From Kosakonia radicincitans DSM 16656 (GTDB taxonomy: Bacteria > Pseudomonadota > Gammaproteobacteria > Enterobacterales > Enterobacteriaceae): 64,000 nt of DNA. Positions 46,542 through 54,866 of the stretch are shown in pieces. The stretch covers positions 1,860,001-1,924,000 of the forward strand of contig NZ_CP018016.1 in NCBI RefSeq assembly GCF_000280495.2, read 5' to 3'. The translations under genes were made by a program, and so were the position numbers. Below the pieces are notes generated by a model, which saw only the letters and a list, made by a program, of their open reading frames with translations, was not told the DNA's origin and ran no database searches. Position 1 is the stretch's first letter. Each line of letters starts with the position of its first letter.

Positions 46542-47420
46542 ATGCAAAATAGAAAGATCATATTAACCGGTGCCAGTGGTTTCATTGGTGCAAAACTTTT
46601 AGAGCGTTTACTGGCCATTGGTTATGAGGTTTTTGCAATAAAACGCCCGAATAGCGACAGAACAACATGTGGCAAGGTCACATGGCTAACATATGATGAA
46701 TTAAAAATGAGATCAGCAGAGTTAGATACTGTTGATGCAATTATTCATCTTGCCACTGAATATGGTCGAAATGTTCAGGATGGGCTATCTCCTGTGCTGG
46801 CTTGTAATGTTTTACTTCCTCTTCAGTTAATGGAGTTAGCCGCAGTTGTCGGTATTAAAAAATTTATTTCAACAGATTCATTTTTTGGTAAGTATGAAAA
46901 AACATATAACTATATGAAGTCGTATATTATTTCTAAGCGACAATTAAATGAATTGGCTGAAATATTCTGTGCGGAAAATGAACTTTCTTTTTTCAATATG
47001 CGACTTGAGCATGTCTATGGTGAAGGGGATGGTGAAAATAAATTCATTCCTTTCATTATAAGGTCACTGCAACAGAATGATCATGCAATTAAGTGTACAA
47101 CTGGGTTGCAGAAAAGAGATTTTGTTTATATTGATGATGTCGTTGATGCCTATATTGCTGTAATTAAATGTGAAGCAAAAAGAAAATATACTGAATTTGA
47201 GGTTGGGACTGGGGTGTCAAGCCCGTTAAAAGAAATTATCGAAGAAATAAAAAGACAGCTACCCAGTAATACCAGTATTGACTACGGTGCGATCCCGCTT
47301 CGACATGATGAAATAATGGATTCGAAGGCTAATATAAGCGCGTTGATGGATATTGGTTGGACAGCAACATACGATTTGAGACGTGGCGTCGAAAAGATGC
47401 TGGGCAGTATTAAGCGATGA
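46542..47420 (+). CDS. abe: CDP-4-keto-3,6-dideoxyglucose reductase, abequose synthase-like
   Basis: Short-chain reductase that should complete the CDP-3,6-dideoxyhexose; by position and the motifs STDSFF (residues 110-115) and RLEHVYGEGD it resembles Salmonella RfbJ (CDP-abequose synthase). Seen also are GASGFIGAKLLE near residue 10, the catalytic Tyr128-I-I-S-Lys132 and LQKRDFVYIDDVVDAY near 188. A paratose synthase or ascarylose-type reductase is possible, since they differ in C4 stereochemistry only. No paratose 2-epimerase (tyv) follows, which argues against tyvelose. 292 residues, A+T-rich, and overlapping wzx by four bases. Confidence 0.78.
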   Translation: MQNRKIILTGASGFIGAKLLERLLAIGYEVFAIKRPNSDRTTCGKVTWLTYDELKMRSAELDTVDAIIHLATEYGRNVQDGLSPVLACNVLLPLQLMELAAVVGIKKFISTDSFFGKYEKTYNYMKSYIISKRQLNELAEIFCAENELSFFNMRLEHVYGEGDGENKFIPFIIRSLQQNDHAIKCTTGLQKRDFVYIDDVVDAYIAVIKCEAKRKYTEFEVGTGVSSPLKEIIEEIKRQLPSNTSIDYGAIPLRHDEIMDSKANISALMDIGWTATYDLRRGVEKMLGSIKR

Positions 47421-48802
47421 TAAAAAAAATTCTTCAAAAAATTGGTATTGATGACGCAATTTTCTATGTGTTACTTGGTAAGGTTTCATCAATTCTTTCC
47501 GGTTTAGCAATAATATTGCTTATACCTTATTTCATGAGTGAACAAGTCCAGGGCTATTACTATACTTTTAGTTCTGTGGTTGCTTTGCAAATTATATTTG
47601 AGTTGGGGTTGTCAACTGTCATTACTCAATTTGCCAGCCATGAAATGGTAGGTTTGAAGTATGATATAGGTAGTCATTCTCTTTCCGGTGAAGAAAAGAA
47701 CAGACAGCGGTATTTATCCCTGGTCAGATTATCAATAAAGTGGTACTGCGCAGTTTCTTTACTCATTGTTTGTCTTATTGGACCACTAGGGCTCAAATTT
47801 TTCTTGTCAGAAGCTAATCAAGGCGTTGACTGGATATCGGCATGGGCCGTCCTTGTTATAGCCACTGCTTTAAACCTTCTTTTTATATCTATTACCTCTA
47901 TTGCTGAAGGAAGTGGTCTGGTTGCACATGTCAATAAGATGCGTGCAATTCAGTCCCTCATTACTGCTACTTTTGCTGTTGTGTTTATTGTTTCAGGCAT
48001 TGGATTATACGCGACAGCAGCATCCGCTCTTTCAGGCTGTATTGTGTTTTTTGCATTCAGCAGGAAATATTTCAAAAACATCATTAAAGATGCATTGTTA
48101 TCTGGACGTGATAAAAATAATAATGTGCACAGGATCTCTTGGGTAAAAGAGATTTTGCCGATGCAATGGCGTATAGCGTTAAGTTGGATGGCTGGATACT
48201 TTATTTTTTTTACAATGACACCTATCTCGTTTAAATTTCTTGGAGCAGTCTATGCCGGAAAATTAGGGATGTCATTGACGCTGTGTAACATGATTATGGC
48301 AACCGGTCTGGCATGGATATCAACAAAATATGCGCGATGGGGCGGATATATTGCCGGTGGTAAAAGAAATGAATTAAATCACTCATATAAAACATCGCTC
48401 ATCCAGTCAACATTATTCATTGGTATATGTTTAATCGGTGCTCTGATCTGTTTAATTATTTTCGGTCACTTAGGACTGAAATTTACACAACGCTTTTTTG
48501 AACCATCACAATTCTGTTTTCTTGCTTTAGCTATAATTGGCAATCATATCGTCGCATGTATGGCAACATATATTCGTGTGCATAAAACTGAAAAAATGAC
48601 ATGGGCCTCGGTAGTAATGGCTATATTAACGACGACAGGTATGTTGATCATAGCTTATTTTAAGTTGGAAAGTTTCTATATAATAAGTTATTGCATCCTC
48701 ATCTGGGTATATTTTGTGCCACAGTCATTCTATATTTATATAAAGTTTAAAGAAAACTATGAAAAACAGTTCATTGCTGACAATAGCAATTCCAACTTAT
48801 AA
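47417..48802 (+). CDS. wzx: Wzx, O-antigen flippase
   Basis: Polytopic inner-membrane protein (461 residues, about 12 hydrophobic segments) of the polysaccharide-transport MOP superfamily, expected to flip the undecaprenyl-linked O-unit. Segments include YVLLGKVSSILSGLAIILLI near the N-terminus, GYYYTFSSVVALQIIFELGL and WRIALSWMAGYFIFF in the middle. Such flippases are recognised mostly by topology and locus position rather than strict motifs. It is coupled to the preceding reductase gene (ATGA) and its end overlaps the next transferase by 44 bases. Confidence 0.88.
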   Translation: MIKKILQKIGIDDAIFYVLLGKVSSILSGLAIILLIPYFMSEQVQGYYYTFSSVVALQIIFELGLSTVITQFASHEMVGLKYDIGSHSLSGEEKNRQRYLSLVRLSIKWYCAVSLLIVCLIGPLGLKFFLSEANQGVDWISAWAVLVIATALNLLFISITSIAEGSGLVAHVNKMRAIQSLITATFAVVFIVSGIGLYATAASALSGCIVFFAFSRKYFKNIIKDALLSGRDKNNNVHRISWVKEILPMQWRIALSWMAGYFIFFTMTPISFKFLGAVYAGKLGMSLTLCNMIMATGLAWISTKYARWGGYIAGGKRNELNHSYKTSLIQSTLFIGICLIGALICLIIFGHLGLKFTQRFFEPSQFCFLALAIIGNHIVACMATYIRVHKTEKMTWASVVMAILTTTGMLIIAYFKLESFYIISYCILIWVYFVPQSFYIYIKFKENYEKQFIADNSNSNL

Positions 48803-49715
48803 TCGGGCCACCTATCTTGATAAGTTGCTATCAAGCCTTCTATTACAGGCAGGTGAGTTTTCAAATAGCATTGAGATTGTTATTTGTGATAATCACTCTA
48901 CTGATAATACTGAAGAAATATGCAATAAATATTTAGCCATCAATAACGATATTCGGTATGTTAGAAATGACGAGAATATTGGCATGGATGGTAACTTTGA
49001 AAAATGCTTTAGCCTTGCTAATGGCCGATATTTTTGGATGATTGGTGATGACGATGTGTTACGACCAAACGCATTAAGCGTAGTCTTAACAATATTGGGA
49101 AAAGAAAATAGTTACGATCTGATTTATGTTAATTCAAGTGATGAGATAATCAGTGATAAACAAGATGTCATCAGTTTTGATGAATATAACAATGGCGCTG
49201 AGTTTATCAATCGCGTTGGTGTAATGTTTACTTTTATTTCAGGAATGATTTGCAATAAACATAATTACTCCAGACTTGCTGAACAAAGTCGTGTTTCCTT
49301 TGTTTCTGGTACCTATTTGTTGCATTTGTTCTGGCAGCTTCCTCTGGTAAAATCAGGGAAATGTTTTGGTTATATTAATAATAATTTAATCCAATCTACG
49401 TCTGATAATTCTGGCGGATACGGGCTCTTTACTGTTTTTGGCAAAAATCTGGCATCGATTGTCGATTTGTTTTATCCCCGAAAGCACTTAATTAGCCAGA
49501 GTTTGAGAAAGTCAGCAGCCAAGTTTTTGCTTAACTTCCTTCATAATGATAAAAAAACTAGCGCGTTTACAGTTTCAAATTACCTGGCAGATGCGGATGC
49601 AGCCTTCTATGATCTGACGATATATAAGGTTGTTTTGCGATTTTTGTACCGCAATCCGGGATTTTCATTCTGGGTTATTAACTTTAGAAAATCTTTAAAA
49701 AAGACTCTTCATTAA
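48759..49715 (+). CDS. O-antigen glycosyltransferase, GT2 (WbaR-like, candidate abequosyltransferase)
   Basis: Family 2 glycosyltransferase of 318 residues with LTIAIPTYNRATYLDKLLSS at residues 7-26, IEIVICDNHSTDNTEEI near 39, ENIGMDGNFEKCF near 74 and the DXD-like metal site MIGDDDVL near 94. It resembles the Salmonella RfbV/WbaV group that adds dideoxyhexose branches, and it holds the position of wbaR (abequosyltransferase) in the C2-type cluster. The start overlaps the wzx end by 44 bases; no ribosome site is obvious, so coupling is likely. Donor assignment is inference. Confidence 0.75.
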   Translation: MKNSSLLTIAIPTYNRATYLDKLLSSLLLQAGEFSNSIEIVICDNHSTDNTEEICNKYLAINNDIRYVRNDENIGMDGNFEKCFSLANGRYFWMIGDDDVLRPNALSVVLTILGKENSYDLIYVNSSDEIISDKQDVISFDEYNNGAEFINRVGVMFTFISGMICNKHNYSRLAEQSRVSFVSGTYLLHLFWQLPLVKSGKCFGYINNNLIQSTSDNSGGYGLFTVFGKNLASIVDLFYPRKHLISQSLRKSAAKFLLNFLHNDKKTSAFTVSNYLADADAAFYDLTIYKVVLRFLYRNPGFSFWVINFRKSLKKTLH

Positions 49716-49772
49716 GTAGTAATATCATACTGACTTTCCGGTGTGGAAATTTATAAAGTGAGTAGATAGATC

Positions 49773-50369
49773 ATGTTGCGAAGTATAATCGTTAGTTGTT
49801 TTCTTAAACAGCAAAGAGTCAGAAAAAAAATCAAAGCGTTAATTTTTACTCTGATCTATGGTCATTCATTTTCTTCTATAGGTAAAAATTTTAAGTTATA
49901 TATTAAACCGTATGGCGTTCCCACGATCAAAAAAATTAATAATATCCGTGTGGGGGATAATTGTTGGGTGGAAACAGTATATCGTTATGGTAATAACGAT
50001 TTTAGCCCCGTTTTGCTTATTGGTGAAAATGTTGCAATGAGTGATTTTGTGCATATTTCTTGCGCATATAAAATTAAAATAGGCAAAGGCGTGCTGATTG
50101 GCAGTAAGGTTTATATTGGTGATCATAGTCACGGTGAATATAAAGGGAAAAGCTATCAGAATGACGCGCCAGCAAACCGACCCCTTGGTGATTTCGGTGA
50201 GATTATAATAAGTGATAATTGCTGGATCGGTGATAATGCAGTAATTCTGGGGGGGAGCGAGATTGGCGAGGGCTGTATTATTGCGGCAAACTCTGTTGTG
50301 AGAAACCTCAAAGTAACACAGCCATCTCTAATTGGTGGTATTCCTGCAAAAATTATCAAAACCTTATGA
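49773..50369 (+). CDS. O-acetyltransferase of the left-handed beta-helix family (WbaL-like)
   Basis: 198-residue hexapeptide-repeat acyltransferase, probably acetylating the O-unit in the cytoplasm. The repeat region runs from about residue 65, with KINNIRVGDNCWVE, IGKGVLIGSKVYIGDHSHGEY (catalytic His about 116) and NCWIGDNAVILGGSEIGEGC, ending SLIGGIPAKIIKT as in WcaF/WbbJ-type enzymes. Its place between two GT2 genes matches wbaL in the Salmonella C2 cluster, assigned there to rhamnose O-acetylation (from memory). It overlaps the following gene by four bases. Confidence 0.8.
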   Translation: MLRSIIVSCFLKQQRVRKKIKALIFTLIYGHSFSSIGKNFKLYIKPYGVPTIKKINNIRVGDNCWVETVYRYGNNDFSPVLLIGENVAMSDFVHISCAYKIKIGKGVLIGSKVYIGDHSHGEYKGKSYQNDAPANRPLGDFGEIIISDNCWIGDNAVILGGSEIGEGCIIAANSVVRNLKVTQPSLIGGIPAKIIKTL

Positions 50370-51415
50370 AGGATAATATGTTTATTAGTATATGTATTCC
50401 CTCTTATAATCGCGCTGAATTTTTAGAACCGTTATTAGATAGCATCTATAATCAGAGTTATGTCAAAGACCACGATGATTTTGAGGTGATTATATGTGAG
50501 GATGTGTCGCCACAACGTGAGGAAATTAATGCAATCGCAGTTGCATATCGCGATAAGCATAACCTGACAAACCTCAAAGTTGTATTGAATGAAGAAAATC
50601 TAGGGTATGATCGCAACTTAAGACATTGCTTTGAAGTGACTACCGGCAAGTATTGTCTGATCATGGGCAACGATGATCTCCTCAACGTTAATGCCCTGGA
50701 AAAAATTGTTACGACGTTAAAAGCTAACCCTGATGTTGTTCTTGCAACTCGCGCTTATGGCTGGTTTAAGGAAGATCCTAATGAGTTATGCGATGTTGTT
50801 AAGCATCTGGGGCACGACCAATTATTTGAACCAGGATTAGATGCAATTAAATTCTTCTTCCGTAGAGTAGGTGTAATTTCTGGTTTTGTGGTTGATGCTG
50901 CCAAAGCCAGATCTGTCGCTTGTGATAAATTTGATGGCCGTTTGTACTATCAGATGTATTTGGCTGGCATGTTGTTGACGCAGGGAAAAGGTTATTATTT
51001 TAGCGATATTATGACACTTTCCCGTGATACCGAAGCACCAGATTTTGGTAACGCAGGGACCGAAAAGGGAGTATTTGTACCTGGCGGTTACAAACCGGAA
51101 GGGCGAATTCATATGGTCGAGGGGCTTTTATTGATTGCCAGACATATTGAAGAAGTCAGCAAAATTTCGGGCGTATACAATGCTATCAAACATGACATTG
51201 CGAATTATTTTTATCCCTATATCCGCGACCAATTGTCACTTCCTTTCTCATCTTATTTGAAGATGATTAATAAATTCCGAAGTATTGGCTTCAATAATGA
51301 GCCTCTTTTTTATGCTCATTCTCTGCTGGGATATGTTTTGAAACGTGATGGATATGATGCCATGATCAAATTCATTAGGAAGCGAAACGGCGGAACGCCA
51401 AGGCTTGGCATTTGA
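50366..51415 (+). CDS. O-antigen glycosyltransferase, GT2 (WbaQ-like, candidate rhamnosyltransferase)
   Basis: Family 2 glycosyltransferase of 349 residues. Motifs are ISICIPSYNRAEFLEPLLDS at residues 7-26, FEVIICEDVSPQREEI near 38, ENLGYDRNLRHCFEV near 77 and the metal site LIMGNDDLLNV near 98. A C-terminal half with no clear motif carries a helical region. By position it equals wbaQ, the rhamnosyltransferase of the C2-type cluster; the alternative is that this and the preceding GT2 have swapped roles. Its start overlaps the acetyltransferase stop (ATGA). Confidence 0.75.
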   Translation: MKDNMFISICIPSYNRAEFLEPLLDSIYNQSYVKDHDDFEVIICEDVSPQREEINAIAVAYRDKHNLTNLKVVLNEENLGYDRNLRHCFEVTTGKYCLIMGNDDLLNVNALEKIVTTLKANPDVVLATRAYGWFKEDPNELCDVVKHLGHDQLFEPGLDAIKFFFRRVGVISGFVVDAAKARSVACDKFDGRLYYQMYLAGMLLTQGKGYYFSDIMTLSRDTEAPDFGNAGTEKGVFVPGGYKPEGRIHMVEGLLLIARHIEEVSKISGVYNAIKHDIANYFYPYIRDQLSLPFSSYLKMINKFRSIGFNNEPLFYAHSLLGYVLKRDGYDAMIKFIRKRNGGTPRLGI

Positions 51416-51449
51416 TTTTATGATGGGAATAGACAACTTTTGGTAGATT

Positions 51450-52727
51450 ATGTACACAAATCTCATATCGTTACTGCTTGCAGTTAACCTGATATCGCCA
51501 TACCTGAGTTCCTGGTTTAATAATATTTTACCTTTCCCTCCAGGGGCTATGTTAAGGGATATTATTAGCTTTGTGTTGATAGCAATAATATTGAGTCGCG
51601 TTTTTTTGGTAAGGGAAAAACTGGATATGTTCAAGGTTTTTCTCTTATTTACCTGGCTTTCACTTGCTGCGCTGGTCTTAGTTTTAATTGTTTATTCACC
51701 AGACAAAATACAAGCAATAATGGGGGCTCGAAGCTATATTCTATTCCCTTCAATATTTATCTGTGTAGCGATGCTGACGCGAAGAGAGAAAAGTGATGTC
51801 AATGTCTATAAACTTAGCCGGTTTAGTGTATATACGCTGACAATCTGTGCTCTGATAGCCATCATCGATGTATTCATGCATGGTGAATTCATTAAGCTGT
51901 TAGGATATGACTCTCACTATGCGGGAGAACAATTCAGACTCATAGATAGTTACGATGATACAATCCGAGCGACCGGAGGATTTAGTGATGCCTTAAATTT
52001 TGGCTATACGCTGGCAATAGGTATTTTTCTGTGTATGGAGTGTTACGCCCAAAGAATCATGCGCAAGCGAATGCTGATTTTGAGCATCATAATGTCAGTT
52101 GCCGTGTGCATGACGTTAACGAGGGGGGCAATACTTATTGTATTTTTGATCTATTTCGCCTATTTCGTAACAAATCGCACATTGATAAAAACGGCTTTTA
52201 TGCTGTGTATCTTAATGATTCCGGTTATTGCCCTCCAAACTGATTATCTGGATAAATATACTGATCTCCTTGTCGGCAGGTTTACGGATTCATCTGCTAC
52301 GTCGAAAGGATCTACTCAGGGGCGTTTTGATATGGCAGCAAAATCGATGGCATATCTGGCAGATAATCCGATGGGGGTTGGTCTGGGTACTCAAGGATCA
52401 GGTAATTTGATCGCGCAGGATGATAAGCGTATTAATACGGACAATTATTTTTTTTGGATGGCCTTAGAGACGGGTATCCTGGGATTGATACTAAACCTGA
52501 TATATATTAGCACTCAATTTATTTATGGATTCTCCCGGCAATTGGTTAGTGAAAAAATCCATCCGCTGCGTCCTTATATGGTTATGGCAATGGCGTATTT
52601 TATTGCTTCAGCACTGAGTTCGGCGCCATCTTCATCCACGTTCTCGCTGTTCTTTTGGTGTGTTCTGGCTTTATTGCCTGGGTTAAAATTACATAAAGGA
52701 TATTATGAAAAAAATCATAATGGATAG
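51450..52727 (+). CDS. wzy: Wzy, O-antigen polymerase
   Basis: Polytopic inner-membrane protein of 425 residues with about ten hydrophobic helices and a large central periplasmic loop (about residues 150-190 and 270-340). It carries the O-antigen ligase/polymerase family marker MTLTRGAILIVFLIYF near residue 215 and NPMGVGLGTQGSGN near 306. It should join O-units at the periplasmic face, with chain length set by Wzz. The linkage cannot be predicted. The ribosome site is weak, and its 3' end overlaps the next transferase by 23 bases. Confidence 0.88.
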   Translation: MYTNLISLLLAVNLISPYLSSWFNNILPFPPGAMLRDIISFVLIAIILSRVFLVREKLDMFKVFLLFTWLSLAALVLVLIVYSPDKIQAIMGARSYILFPSIFICVAMLTRREKSDVNVYKLSRFSVYTLTICALIAIIDVFMHGEFIKLLGYDSHYAGEQFRLIDSYDDTIRATGGFSDALNFGYTLAIGIFLCMECYAQRIMRKRMLILSIIMSVAVCMTLTRGAILIVFLIYFAYFVTNRTLIKTAFMLCILMIPVIALQTDYLDKYTDLLVGRFTDSSATSKGSTQGRFDMAAKSMAYLADNPMGVGLGTQGSGNLIAQDDKRINTDNYFFWMALETGILGLILNLIYISTQFIYGFSRQLVSEKIHPLRPYMVMAMAYFIASALSSAPSSSTFSLFFWCVLALLPGLKLHKGYYEKNHNG

Positions 52728-53694
52728 TAGTTGGCTGGGTAAAGGGGGGATTGGCCGTTTTACCTTTGAGTTGACACACTATTTAAAAAAAATAGATAGC
52801 CGGGAGTTCTATAAAAATTGTGCATCGCCATTAGCAACAATTGTTACGGCATTTAAATCATTATCAGTAAATAAAAAAGATGTGATTTTCTTTCCCGGAT
52901 ATATTCCACCCTTGTTTTGTGCCTGTAACTATATTTTTACCATTCATGATTTAAATCATATTGACATTGATGATAATGCATCGCGAACAAAAGATTTTTT
53001 TTATGAATATGTCATAAAACATGGCTGTCGTCGCGCTGAATACATATTTACCGTTTCTGATTTCTCCCGCAATCGTATCGCTGAATGGTCTGGTGTTGCT
53101 AAAGATAAAATAATTAATGTTGGGAACGGGGTTTCCAAAAATTTTAACGCCAGTGTCACTCCCTATAAACCGGGTTATGAATATTTGTTGTGCGTTAGTA
53201 ACCGTAAAACACATAAAAATGAAAAAAGAATTATTCATTCGTTTGCCCGGTCTGATATCGATCCGACAATTAAATTAGTTCTAACCGGTAAACCCACTAA
53301 CGAACTTTTAGCACTTATTGACGAAGTCGGATGTAAGGAACGGGTTATTTTTACAGGTTTTATATTGGAAGATGACTTGCCTGGTTTATACCGCGGTTCA
53401 CTTGCGCTTATTTTCCCATCGCTGTATGAGGGGTTTGGCTTGCCAGTGATTGAGGCGATGGCTTGCGGTGTGCCTGTTGTAACATCAACTGTTACCTCTT
53501 TACCTGAAGTTGCAGGTGATGCAGCACTGTTAGTGGATCCTGAATCCGTCGAACAAATTACGGCTGCAATAAATGAAATCGTGAATAACACAGAAACTCG
53601 AGCCATGATGATTGATAAAGGTTTTGCGCAGGCTAAATTGTTCAGTTGGGAAGAAGTGGCCAGAAAAATTTCTAAAGTCTTTGAAGAGATATAA
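52705..53694 (+). CDS. O-antigen mannosyltransferase candidate, GT4 (WbaW-like)
   Basis: Family 4 GT-B transferase of 329 residues. The N-terminus has DSSWLGKGGIGRFTFELTHY; the acceptor side has TIHDLNHIDI near residue 78; the C-terminal donor site has LVLTGKP, RGSLALIFPSLYEGFGLPVI near 235 and EAMACGVPVVTS with the EX7E glutamates. AAGGATATT precedes the ATG inside wzy. GDP-mannose is the probable donor because the cluster carries its own manC-manB and this position is wbaW in C2-type loci. Confidence 0.78.
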   Translation: MKKIIMDSSWLGKGGIGRFTFELTHYLKKIDSREFYKNCASPLATIVTAFKSLSVNKKDVIFFPGYIPPLFCACNYIFTIHDLNHIDIDDNASRTKDFFYEYVIKHGCRRAEYIFTVSDFSRNRIAEWSGVAKDKIINVGNGVSKNFNASVTPYKPGYEYLLCVSNRKTHKNEKRIIHSFARSDIDPTIKLVLTGKPTNELLALIDEVGCKERVIFTGFILEDDLPGLYRGSLALIFPSLYEGFGLPVIEAMACGVPVVTSTVTSLPEVAGDAALLVDPESVEQITAAINEIVNNTETRAMMIDKGFAQAKLFSWEEVARKISKVFEEI

Positions 53695-53695
53695 G

Positions 53696-54853
53696 ATGAA
53701 TATTACGGAAACGAAGATTTCACTTGTTCATGAGTGGCTACTTTCATACGCTGGTTCAGAACAAGTTTCTGCCGCGATTCTTAACGTTTATCCAGATGCT
53801 GAGCTATTCTCTGTGGTTGATTTTTTAACCGATGAACAGCGCTCTTTTTTCCATGGGAAAATAGCAACAACCACATTTATTCAAAAGCTGCCGAAAGCTA
53901 AAAGGCTTTATCAAAAATACTTGCCATTGATGCCCTTGGCTATTGAGCAACTCGATGTTTCCGCTGCTGATATCGTTATTTCAAGTGCGCATGCGGTAGC
54001 GAAAGGCGTGATTACAGGTCCGGATCAGTTACATATAAGTTATGTCCATTCACCGATACGCTATGCCTGGGATTTACAGCATCAATATCTACGTGAATCA
54101 GGATTGAATAATGGGCTGAAGGGGTGGCTGGCAAAATGGGTTTTGCACAAAATGCGTATCTGGGATTGCCGTACTGCAAATGGTGTCGATCATTTTGTGG
54201 CAAACTCTCAGTACATTGCCCGCAGAATTAAAAAGGTGTATGGGCGAGACGCAGATGTCATATATCCACCTGTCGCGGTTGAAAAATTTAAAGTCGGAAC
54301 TGAAAAGTCAGATTTTTACTTAACTGCTTCACGGATGGTGCCGTATAAGCGTATTGGCCTGATTGTTGAAGCTTTCAATGCAATGCCTGATAAAAAGCTT
54401 ATTGTTATTGGTGATGGTCCTGAGTTTGAAAAAATTAAAAAAAGTGCAGCTTCGAATGTGACAATTATGGGATATCAACCCTTCGACGTTCTTAAGCAAC
54501 ATATGGAAAAAGCCAAAGCCTTCGTTTTCGCAGCAGAAGAAGATTTCGGCATCATTCCGGTAGAAGCGCAGGCATGTGGAACTCCTGTTATTGCTTTCGG
54601 TAAAGGTGGTGCGCTGGAGACGGTGATTCCCATGGGTTGCAACGAGCCAACAGGCGTATTTTTTTCGCAACAAACTTCGAAATCTATTATTGATGCCATT
54701 CAAGTCTTCGAAAATAACATAGGCCTGTTCACCCCTGAATCGTGCCGAAAGAACGCTGAACGATTTTCGCAAGAAAGATTCGAGCGTGAATTTAATATTT
54801 ATGTCGACTCAAAATGGACCGAGTTTTGCAATTCTCGACAGATAATTCGTTAA
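53696..54853 (+). CDS. O-antigen mannosyltransferase candidate, GT4 (WbaZ-like)
   Basis: Family 4 GT-B transferase; ATG 53696 is chosen because the conserved N-terminus KISLVHEWLLSYAGSEQV begins there, giving 385 residues; an upstream in-frame ATG would lie in the preceding gene. Further motifs are SYVHSPIRYAWDLQHQYL near residue 118, ASRMVPYKRIGLIVEAF near 212 and FGIIPVEAQACGTPVIAFGKGG near 283. This is the WbaZ-type mannosyltransferase family. It begins one base after the preceding stop, and manC follows after 13 bases. Confidence 0.8.
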   Translation: MNITETKISLVHEWLLSYAGSEQVSAAILNVYPDAELFSVVDFLTDEQRSFFHGKIATTTFIQKLPKAKRLYQKYLPLMPLAIEQLDVSAADIVISSAHAVAKGVITGPDQLHISYVHSPIRYAWDLQHQYLRESGLNNGLKGWLAKWVLHKMRIWDCRTANGVDHFVANSQYIARRIKKVYGRDADVIYPPVAVEKFKVGTEKSDFYLTASRMVPYKRIGLIVEAFNAMPDKKLIVIGDGPEFEKIKKSAASNVTIMGYQPFDVLKQHMEKAKAFVFAAEEDFGIIPVEAQACGTPVIAFGKGGALETVIPMGCNEPTGVFFSQQTSKSIIDAIQVFENNIGLFTPESCRKNAERFSQERFEREFNIYVDSKWTEFCNSRQIIR

Positions 54854-54866
54854 TATTGGTAATGAT

